A stretch of DNA of 64,000 nucleotides. Origin: Paralvinella palmiformis. Lineage: Eukaryota > Annelida > Polychaeta > Terebellida > Alvinellidae. The stretch covers positions 1,810,501 through 1,874,500 of the forward strand of contig JAODUP010000040.1 of NCBI GenBank assembly GCA_025642065.1. Direction: 5' to 3'. The position numbers and the translations under genes were made by a program. This document shows positions 55,336 through 64,000 of the stretch, one piece after another; position 1 is the first letter of the stretch, and every line of letters begins with the position of its first letter. The notes below the pieces were generated by a model that made no database searches, was not told the DNA's origin, and worked only from the letters and a program-made list of their open reading frames with translations.

Positions 55336-55495
55336 CAGGGCCGTCTTAACGAATGGGCCCAATGGACATTTGCTCGAAGGCCCCACACGCATAGGTGCTA
55401 ATTTGTATATGTTAAGCACACTTAAGTAACCGTGTACCCTGACGTGGTAAATACTAAGCAGTTTTATTCAGGGCCGTCTTAACGCATGGGAACGC
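55336..55495 (+). repeat. Direct copies of a CAGGGCCGTCTTAACG block
   Basis: GCAGGGCCGTCTTAACGAAT at about 55336 and CAGGGCCGTCTTAACGCATG at about 55471, 135 bp apart, share 16 consecutive bases plus an ATGGG that follows. They look like repeat-element ends. The family is not assigned. Confidence 0.6.
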
Positions 55496-55503
55496 TGGGC
55501 AAA

Positions 55504-55665
55504 TTTCAACTACTAATATTTATGTACAATTACTACCAAAATAATTTGGCATCGCCTCTATTTTCATTATTTACATGAAGTGTGAGATCCATGGACATTG
55601 TACTAGACGTCGCAACGATCCCCGCGTCGTGATACATAGTAAACACTTAATGAATTCCAAAGCAA
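55504..55665 (+). repeat. LINE RT C-terminal fragment, copy 1
   Basis: The sequence matches 56682-56822 almost base for base. It encodes CEIHGHCTRRRNDPRVVIHS, part of the C-terminal segment of CR1/Jockey-type retrotransposon proteins. Confidence 0.7.
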
Positions 55666-56390
55666 CAGCAATTTCACCACTGAACAGATTACAGATGATG
55701 ATCAGATGCCAGACCATAAGGCCCAAAAGTTCATCCCCCGTGTCATTATTTTACCATACTGAGGCCTACCCCAAAAACCTTTCTGGCCTGGCTAGGTAAA
55801 CAAAAGATTCAGATTGTCTGCTGCTGGAATTAAGGCCAGTCACCACCAATCGCTGGCGAGACGCCACGCGACTAGTTAATAACAAACTGTGGACTTCTAC
55901 GACGAGGTCAAGGTAAACCACAGGGTAAAGAACCACGTGTTCCAGGCATTAAAAAGACACACCTGCCTACAAGATCCAGTGTCGTGAAAGGCTCGTTCTA
56001 GACACCTAAAGTGTGATCGTTTTTTAGAACTATGGAAACCAGGGAACTTTATCTTCATCAGCTGCCAAAAGATCAGAGATATAGTGTAGGACCTGTTACT
56101 CCACAGATATAAGGATCATTTTCTAGACACCACCGTCCCGGTGCTTTTCTCATCCCGAAGGTAGTCGGAAATATAACAGCCTCATCACTATTTCCAATAC
56201 AGACTTGAAATAGGAACTCGTTCTCAACGACATCGCGGAAATCACACAAAAACAGCTGAAGATCGAAGTTATCAAAACCGATGAATGGCGCTTCAGCTAT
56301 GTACTCACAGTGCATACCTTACAGTCGCCTGCTCATTTACCGGGCCAGTGGACATGTGAAGTTTAGTACGATGGTTGAGGAGGCCTAGAT
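55666..56390. other. Unassigned sequence between LINE fragments
   Basis: The minus strand is open for 80 codons at 56073-56315 (MHCEYIAEAPFIGFDNFDLQ at its start). I cannot assign it. Composition is more GC-rich than the surroundings, suggesting a transposon insert. Confidence 0.4.
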
Positions 56391-56937
56391 GGATACCTAG
56401 AATGGACTGAACATATCGATTTATGTAAAAGAAAAATTCAAGTGGTAATTATAGTCTAAAAGTCTGAAAATTACATTGTCTACTTCATTATTAACTACCA
56501 TAAATTATAGCATGATACACCCTTACCTATCTTACGGAATAATACTTTGGGGTTCAGCATGTAAAGAACATCTGCATTTTACAAAAGAAGCCATTCGGAG
56601 TCTACACAAGACTAAGTACAATGAACACATAATGCCATTTTTCACACGAGTAAAATATAAAAAATTACGATTTATAAAAATTTCAACTATTGATACTCAT
56701 GTACCAAAATAATTTTGCATCGCCACTATGTTCATTATTTACCAGGAACTGTGAGATCCATTGGCATTGTACTAGACGTCGCAACTATCCCCGCGTCGTA
56801 GTACACAGTACACACTTAATGACAAAAAGCTTTATTTGTCAAGGACCTGAGTTATGGAATCCGCTTCCATCAAACATAACAGAAAGGAAATTTGTTTCAT
56901 CATTTAAGCGACAATTTAAAAAGATGTATATATAAAT
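56390..56937 (+). pseudogene. LINE RT C-terminal fragment, copy 2 (longer)
   Basis: WTEHIDLCKRKI near 56400 is followed by MIHPYLSYGIILWGSA, then YNEHIMPFFTRVKYKKLRFI. After a frameshift comes SFICQGPELWNPLPSNITER, then FKRQFKKMYI and a stop at 56935. HPYLSYGIILWG and the GPELWNPLP ending are typical of CR1/Jockey-group LINE ORF2 C-termini. Non-functional. Confidence 0.8.
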
Positions 56938-58779
56938 GTGTATGCAAATTGAATAATGTTTACTCCTCGAACGGCTGGTCCAAATGTGTCATAAACTTTA
57001 TGTATTGTGGCATACACATGCACACATAATTCAATCATGAACACATCATAGTCCTATCATTATAAGGTTGAATTTAACTGGGTTGGGTTGGGGAGCATGG
57101 GTAAAGGTAATAGGGTATTAGTTTGAACTAGAAATGTTATTATTTTAATGTAGTTGATTGCTTAGTGAGATTAAACTAATTGTTGAATTAAATGTTAGGA
57201 GGGTGGGATTTTAGGCTAACACCGATCTCAGTAGCTATATACTATAATTATTGACGTACAATTAGTATATTAACAAATGTTGGGATTACAGACTGATGTC
57301 TTGGTGTTTGTTTCGGACATACATAGCATATTCCTGGGATTCATTTTAGAGAACAAGATTTTAGGGACTAAGTATAGGACATACCCGAAACTTGTTGGAG
57401 AACAATGCTTCCTAGACGAGAATTGTCATCCAAGAAATCAGGGCCATCCGGGGCGTGTTTCCAGCTGCAGAAGTGATGATGATGATTGATGTTTTACGCC
57501 TTTGTGCACAAGGTAGGCTAAATGGGCCGGCCAGCTGCAGAAGTAAAAGAGAGGCTATACAATATATGACGGCCATAAAACATCAATCTTCATCATCATA
57601 ACCGACGCGGAACAGCACACCAAAGATGCTGCAGTGGTGCCTGCTTTAGGGGTCAAGCCGAAAGCGCTGCAAAACTTCATGTCTGCTATATCAGTAAAAT
57701 CTCGGATTCGCTCGGTGGTGGGGGGGGGGGTATATGGGTTCGATCCCGCAAAAGGGTGAGTTTTCTAGGATTTAATTTCCTGGGGCCCAAAAGCGTGGGT
57801 GACTGACCATGTTATATGGCGTTGGCGTCTCGACTAAATTAATAAAAAACAGAATAGTGCTAAAGATTCCTATACACTCTAACAGTACTCAACCTCGAGA
57901 TAATTCAGCTCTGTAATGTTGTCAATCCATAACAGTCCACAATTAATTATATCGAGGACTTAATGTTGGTATTTAGAATTGTAACGGACCGGAAACAGTT
58001 TAGAGAATAAACCAGATGGTCAAGATTGTATCTGTGATTTATTAATGATATACTTGATGACAATCTACAAACGTCACAGGCTCTTTTCTTTACCGTTCCC
58101 CACGAGGAGAAAATATATAAACAGTCACTCAGTAAAAGGGAACACACTGGAAATAAATGTTCACACTTACGTGTGTTATACCTGTTTCGTGATCATAGAT
58201 AGAGAAATGAAAGAAATCCAAGTCACTCAGCAATAATTAAGTATTTCAGTTTTAAAACTGGAACCCGAATTAAGAGCTCTTGGAATTTGAAAATCTTGTC
58301 TTAAATATATATTGCTATGGAAAGTTTCTTATTCAACCTGCTGTTACGTTGCACAATAAGCATCGTTTCTTCTGGAAATGTCTAGTATTATTCTTTGCAC
58401 AAATTAAGACCATATGCTTCTTATCACCATATTGGTGTGGCCAGGAGCTGCGGGGATGAAATGGAATAGTATTGGTGAAGGCCTCACGTTCACATTACAG
58501 ATCTCAGTATTAATTTAATTTTTGTTTTGAAAAAAAATATTTCAAAATATAAGTGAACAACATTGTTGGAGATAAATGAGCTTTTTATTTAGACAAAAAC
58601 TGCCTTTCAATATAAACAAAAACATCTCTTTCTTCCATATATGTAAGCGTACAAATTCAAATCAATTCAAGCTTAATGTGCTTAATGTCTGACTCATATC
58701 TGTAATCTGCTATAAAAAATTAAGCAGACATTTCCTTGCCTCGGCTAAATTAAGTCATATTAAATTGCGATTATATGTG

Positions 58780-58780
<1 letters not shown>
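56938..58780. other. Intergenic sequence with small repeat insertions
   Basis: Apart from SINE A pieces (57475-57600) and a possible further tRNA-like head near 57705-57840 (GGGTTCGATCCCGC, a good B-box), nothing is recognised. A (TA)n(GT)n tract lies at about 58780-58835. Confidence 0.45.
57475..57530 (-). repeat. 56-bp SINE A tail insertion with 14-bp target duplication
   Basis: The minus strand gives CCGGCCCATTTAGCCTACCT ... CATCATCATC, the last 56 bases of SINE A. CCAGCTGCAGAAGT flanks it exactly at 57461-57474 and 57531-57544. A further plus-strand SINE A tail fragment follows at about 57572-57600. Confidence 0.9.
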
Positions 58781-58834
<54 letters not shown>

Positions 58835-58915
58835 TTTGCGTTCTGTTAAATTTTGAACATATTAATGTGAGTTTGTGTGTGTGTGTGTGTGAATTTATGT
58901 ACATATGTATGTAGC

Positions 58916-58990
58916 GTAATATCTTGAGGGCGAAGTATCTTGCAGGCGGAATTTCAAATACACTGAGGACGAATGGTATCTGAAGACGGA
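58916..58990 (+). repeat. Degenerate tandem repeats upstream of PGM2
   Basis: ATATCTTGAGGGCGAA, GTATCTTGCAGGCGGAA, CACTGAGGACGAAT and GTATCTGAAGACGGATT occur in a row, an imperfect 17-22 bp repeat 120-190 bp before the PGM2 start codon. Confidence 0.45.
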
Positions 58991-59108
58991 TTATCTAGTA
59001 ACCATTCGTAAAAACTGTTGTTAGTTTTTAGCGGCGTTTGGTGATTGCTAGATCTAGTTTATTTACGAACTGTAAGAACTATTTGTGTCATTGTTAATAT
59101 ATGATAAG

Positions 59109-59177
59109 ATGGTTGCTAGCAGCATTGGTGATTCTGAATTAGATGTCAAAGTAAAAGAATGGCTGAAATGGGATAAG
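59109..59177 (+). CDS. PGM2: PGM2-type phosphopentomutase/phosphoglucomutase, first coding exon only
   Basis: PGM2 interconverts ribose-1-phosphate and ribose-5-phosphate, and glucose-1- and glucose-6-phosphate, in the cytosol. The exon reads MVASSIGDSELDVKVKEWLK, then WDK, and stops at AAG|GTATGC in phase 0. The LDxxVxEWLxWDK block is the conserved N-terminus of the PGM2/PGM2L1 family (human QWLRWDK). The start AAGATGG has A at -3 and G at +4, a strong context. A short upstream ATG at 59101-59103 begins a 13-codon reading frame that overlaps it. The second exon, which should lead to the GTAGLRG region, is not in the window, so the first intron exceeds 4.8 kb. The assignment rests on 23 residues. 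Confidence 0.7.
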
Positions 59178-59559
59178 GTATGCTATTTGTGTAACAACTC
59201 GGATTAGTCTAGATCTACACTCACACTCAGATAGGTACTTTGATAAATTTTTGAAGTTGTTATTATTGCAATATCTCTTAGCACATTGTAAAGTACTCAG
59301 CTCACAGATTCCAGAACTGTTAAGTTTTAAAAAATTGGCCAAGTTGTTAAGAAGTTATAGTATTTTAAACACCCCAAATTACAGGGGTAGGTGCCTAATG
59401 CTATTAGATGGGAACAGTGAATCCAAAACTGTGATTATTTCATAGATTTTCACAAACCAGATGGAGGAAAATAGGTTGTAACTTTAAAAGAAGGGAGTTA
59501 TTCACCTACAAATTTGATGTTTATTATTCTACGGGAACTAAGGATTGTTTTTATAATAA

Positions 59560-59614
59560 TGACCTTGACTTTTGACCTTGACCTTTGACCCATAATGGGA
59601 AAAGGTCAAGGTCA
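59560..59614. promoter_or_regulatory. Clustered TGACCT half-sites forming a hairpin
   Basis: TGACCTTGAC occurs at 59560-59569 and 59573-59582, with a further TGACCC at 59586-59591. AAAGGTCAAGGTCA at 59601-59614 is the exact reverse complement of 59573-59586. TCAAGGTCA is the extended half-site of ERR-type nuclear receptors. The site is 380-440 bp inside PGM2 intron 1. It may instead belong to a dispersed repeat. Confidence 0.35.
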
Positions 59615-60920
59615 GGACCAAAATGTTAAAAACTTATTGGTATTGAAATATGGCAAATAACATATCAAATTGAAGGAAATTATATATAGATAGTGAATCT
59701 ACAAGAATATAATGATTATCTTATCATACTAAAGGGATATTACATGTGGTGCGTTCTATTCCAAGGCATAAAACAGCTAAAATTCACTCTGATGAATGGA
59801 TTATATGTGAAAAAAACAAAGTCCAAATACAAATATTTATATTATTTCAGATACAGAATGAATACATTTGACTAAAGAGTTGGTTATTAGGTCTACATTA
59901 CATAAGAATTAAGATATATTAAATATTTATTAAAAAGTAACAGTTAATGCTGACAAAAAATTCTCGCATTAAAATCTCTCTAAATTTAAGTTTATTATCT
60001 ACAAAATTTTTTTCTTTTTCCCAATATTTCCCAATAACTAATAATGAAAGCAGGGCATGTCATTTATTGTATTTTTAAATGACTGATCACTAACTAGTGA
60101 TGTTTCATCTGATTGTGATGAAAGCATGCTGCATAAGATACTGTGATATTTTTAATACTTTCTTTAACTTTAAGGGGAGGCACACTTGGCAAGTCAACAT
60201 GCACTTCATTTATATGTTGCCCATCAGGAGATGTTGCATCCCAACTTAAGCTCAGATTATCATTTTAACCACTGCTTCTCCTAACTGAATGTCAGCCAAC
60301 ACATCTTATATACCATTTGACTACAATTACTCTGACCAGGAACGAAATCAAAGCCTACATCAGTAAGATTTAACATGGGATTCATCACCACTCTTAGTAA
60401 TGCTAAATAGGTACTTTGGTAAGAATATTACACTTGGATTTAATATCCTTAAGTCTTAAATGAAGATATCTGTTCTTTCTAAGCAACATTTTGACTGAAG
60501 CAATATTAATAACCAACTAAGATTTTTTTTAAAAAGGACCCATGGTGGAAAAACCCAAAGGGTTTTTTCATCATAGTGCTCTCCATAGACAGCAGCTTCT
60601 TTGTAGTCATCTTAAAATTTTAAATACAAAATAAAGCACAAAATATCAAATAAATTAATAATTTATACACAGAGGATCAAGGAAGAAACACAATTAAGTT
60701 ACCAAAAATTGCATATAATTCCTTCAATAAAATATGAAAACAGCTAATATGATATATGCAATCCATATATATATCATAATAATAACATAAAAATGTAAAA
60801 ACACAGTAATCAAACAAATAAACAGGAAAGGGACAGAGAAATCCAGCATATAAACAAGACCATGTGGTTTTATTTACTGTAAACAAAGACAATTTGGGCC
60901 CAAACGGGAGAGTATTTGGA

Positions 60921-60929
60921 TCACGTGAC
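60921..60929. promoter_or_regulatory. CLEAR-like E-box TCACGTGAC
   Basis: TCACGTGAC with CACGTG core lies in PGM2 intron 1 at the border of a GC-richer block. Position alone gives no proof of function. Confidence 0.25.
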
Positions 60930-63429
60930 CATCATAATGCAAATGGCCGCTTACTACCAAATATCGCCAGCTCACCAAAATCTCTCCAATCCTTCAAGCA
61001 TGGTCCTTATATTCAGTAAATATTTATAAAAATGATATCTGAAATGGTTACAGCAGTAGATTTTGGCATTATTTCAAATCAGGAAATTATCGGCTGATAA
61101 ATATTTGACGTTTATCACGACCCATTTTCTGCTGAAAATCGGTCCAAAATCCAGCCTAAATCGGGAACAGTGCTTTTTAGCGAGGGTTGGTGAGGTATCG
61201 GCGCGGGTGTTTTAAAGTATGATACTTTTCCTGAGGGAAGATATAACTCTAATGTTCGCGTTTGTGTAATTTTCTAAGGCGTTTGGTTACGATGAGAATA
61301 TGAATGAACGGCGTCAAATTCGCCTAATTCGCGCTAATACAACTTTTTGCACGGAGATCAGAAAATTATCAGATAAAGACGTACTCGTTCATGAACTATT
61401 CGGGAACAAAATCGCCAAGTTACTTTATCACGTAATGGACCCAGCGACGCATAAAACGAGTTTTCCGAGGGGGGGTGTCGGTCATTTTTTAAGGCCGTTA
61501 CAAAAGCGTTATTGGCACTATGCGGCGGCCTAAGCCGGTTTATCGAAGTACCTAACTCAGACACTGCAGTACTAGTACAGGAACAAGACGACCGAAAGTG
61601 ACAACTCAGACTAGCATTTCGGATATCATCGTCGTCATCATGTATTTTTAGTAATTAGTGTAATTAATAAAATTTCGTTGGAAGTAGTCGATCTAGTTGT
61701 ATAAACTGTCACGTCTAATATATCATCGACTAGAAAGATCTAGATCTATAAATAGGGACATAGACTCAGATAGTGATAGACTATGGATATGGTAGAGTGA
61801 TACTGATAGACCCTCTCTCTAACGCAGTAACAGACATGCCCTGGGCCTGGGTCAATTCCATTTTGTCATTTCCAATTCTACTCGATTCCATCTGGTCAAT
61901 TTCACATCAAATTTATCAGTTCCGTTTTAAGGACTTTTTACCATCAGTAGGTACTCCGAGTACCTACATGGATTTGATGGAATACCTACTCTGAGTAGTT
62001 TATGTTATAAGTAGGACTGTCATGGAAGTAATATTTCTGAATTAAATGGTAAACTAATTTGTGGATTTAATTTTTTGTAGGAAACTTCAGTTCCAATTAA
62101 AAAATTCAATTCTATTTTTTTAGATAATCAATTCCGGAAATGAATGACCCAATGTTTGCTAATTAATCATGCCTAATATTGTCAATATTATTGATAATCA
62201 CAATTGAATTGTGATATGGTCATAGAATGATGGATGAGAGTCTAGAATCTGTGAATGTGACAAGTGATTGTATATACCAATAGGCCACAGCTTAACCTAT
62301 TGAATGTGGATGGCTCTTAGTGTACTTAGGCCAAATGAAAAAAAATCTTTACTAGCTTACTACTGTTTGATACAAATGACAGACAAATCATGGGTAGATG
62401 GGCTAAGACCCTGATTCAGAATATGAGACAGAATTTGCTAAATGTCGCAATGTTACGTTTTGAGAGTATCTGCTATATTTTGATATGTTATAATGTTATT
62501 TACTCTGAATATGTTGTTCATATTTAAGTTAATTTGTATTTTTGTCAATATTTCACACAATTTAGTGATGTATATATTAAATAATTGTACAAAATCAATA
62601 GTTTATATGGGAAATGTCCACTAAAATTCTGTAATTTTTCATGTCTTTTTCCTGTTAGATCATAATAATTTATCAGAACATATGTATTTACCTGTTGAAT
62701 CTTAATATGATATCTCAATTTATTATATATGTGTAGATCCAATTTCTTATAAAACTACAATAAAGGTTTCCTTCTGTTTGCAATTAATTATGGATGGCAC
62801 ATAGGAGTTGTGTATTCGTCAGTAAATGTCCACTGAAAATGTTAAAAAATATCTTTATTGTTATTCGACACCTTCCTGTTGCTCATTGAAGACACAATTT
62901 TCTTTAATCCTCGCCATTTTTTTCTGGGTGAAATGATTTGGAGAAATAATCCATGCTAAACGGATGATTAATCTTAATTGATACCTACGATGAACAAAAA
63001 TGTTAAATATGACAAAAAATGTGATGATATTATGTCGAAACCTAAGATTGTTAAAACCATACCCATGATGTACCGCTCTCGGCCATTTTTGGAAAAATTG
63101 TCACCGTGAAGCCCAGAAGAAGAACAGTGTTTGAATATTTTGCAAAATTTGTTCTTGTTGTTAATTAAGTCATAAATATGGACCCATTTCACAGTTTACT
63201 AAGCCTACAACTATGCAAATATTCATTTAATATAACGAATCTGTCATTTTGACGTTATGGAATTGCAATTGAAAGTTTTGTAAATGAACTTGTGATGACT
63301 CTAGTGATAATAGTAATAATATGAATAAGCCATATTTAATGGGCCCATGTTCAACATTGACCATAACCATTAACACTAGTGATATTTTATTTACAAATAT
63401 ACCATGCTAATGACATGTAACTGCAATTT

Positions 63430-63500
63430 TGAAAATATTGAGGTTTGGATCCCACTGATGCCTGTGTTTATGGGATGTTTCACCATGGAGTTAAGTGAAC
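63430..63500 (+). repeat. Possible SINE B fragment
   Basis: GAGGTTTGGATCCCACTGAT, then GCCTGTGTTTATGGGATGTT resembles the middle of SINE family B. Confidence 0.4.
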
Positions 63501-63549
63501 CTATTTTTTTTATTTAAGGATCTTCCAGAAGTGGTGAAGAAATTACATC

Positions 63550-63612
<63 letters not shown>

Positions 63613-64000
63613 CTCATTGGTTATTCCCTATGACTGCTCTGTCAGTGTGGAAAAGGTGTTCATTATAAATATATTCTGTCCAAATATTCACATTTCTCTT
63701 AACTGAATCCTGGGTTTGATATAGCTCAGAATACATGTCTAGCCCTGTTACTCATAGTACATTGTCCAATTCAATGATATGCAAATATAAACAGCAAACT
63801 TGGTGTAGATAGCAGAAAGTCAACTTCATTTGTGATATGGACACTTGACCTGATGAACTCTGATTATATTATCCATAATTGCAGGATTGCAATGTCAGAA
63901 AAGTAGGTTTAGTCAGTTTACAAGTCAGGTCTTTGCTACTTTGAAACAATATTTTTATGTCAAATAGTGTTATGATGTTGTTAATGAGACTGACCTCTTG

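Larger units (their letters stand above)
59178..64000 (+). other. PGM2 first intron (incomplete), no exon recognised
   Basis: I searched for the family's catalytic and GTAGLRG segments and did not find them. The stretch holds a nuclear-receptor-like hairpin (59560-59614), an E-box (60921-60929), a GC-richer block at 60900-61560 of unknown origin, a 21-bp palindrome (61948-61968) and a (TA)n tract at 63563-63608. Confidence 0.5.

Noticed and set aside
63519..63560. PGM2 second exon after TTTTTTTATTTAAG
   Set aside because: The sequence reads DLPEVVKKLHLCV and runs into a GT/TA repeat. It does not match the PGM2 segment expected after WDK.
1..64000. CRISPR arrays, operons, bacterial promoters or ribosome binding sites
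   Set aside because: The window is an intron-bearing animal genome. Direct repeats seen are microsatellites, SINEs and LINE pieces.

Overview
This is a eukaryotic window from an animal genome. It has small exons with GT...AG introns, many (TA)n, (CA)n and (CT)n microsatellites, tRNA-derived SINEs, CR1/L2-like LINE pieces and DNA-transposon relics. The gene content and repeat style suggest a lophotrochozoan, most likely a mollusc. That assignment is inference, because no species-specific marker is visible. There is no sign of bacterial or organellar sequence.

Layout. (1) 1-7815 appears to be intron of the first gene. It holds a decayed hAT transposase (about 1127-2472) and old SINE pieces. 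(2) 7816-31439, plus strand, is the 3' two thirds of a RIM gene (Rab3-interacting active-zone scaffold). About 22 exons encode a charged linker, PDZ, C2A, a long Ser-rich linker with an RIM-BP-type proline motif, and C2B to the stop codon. The N-terminal zinc-finger/Rab-binding exons must lie to the left of the window. (3) 31440 to about 37215 is a GC-richer stretch without coding signal. It ends at an AATAAA followed by a GT-rich tract and is best read as a very long RIM 3' UTR. (4) 37404 to about 40600, minus strand, is a decayed CR1/L2-like LINE. (5) 43392-48272, plus strand, is a complete Rab32/38-class small GTPase gene in six exons, encoding 217 residues. Its promoter has an M-box, and one intron looks like a minor-spliceosome (U12) intron with GT-AT ends. 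Its 3' UTR runs to about 49.74 kb. (6) 49.8-58.9 kb is repeat-rich intergenic sequence: SINEs, a recently broken repeat-borne protein gene (53.9-54.8 kb) and LINE 3' fragments. (7) 59109-59177 is the first coding exon of a PGM2-type phosphopentomutase/phosphoglucomutase on the plus strand. The rest of the window is its first intron.

The three genes are not an operon. RIM organises synaptic vesicle docking at active zones, Rab32 acts in lysosome-related organelle biogenesis, and PGM2 acts in sugar-phosphate metabolism. The observations most worth a second look are: a pair of RIM exons that the reading frame makes mutually exclusive; a long inverted repeat in two phase-1 RIM introns bracketing exactly 933 nt of PDZ-C2A exons, a geometry that favours circular RNA; a RIM 5' splice site made from the first repeat of a (GT)n tract with a complementary (CA)n tract in the same intron; the U12-like GT-AT intron of Rab32; and SINE insertions with readable target-site duplications.
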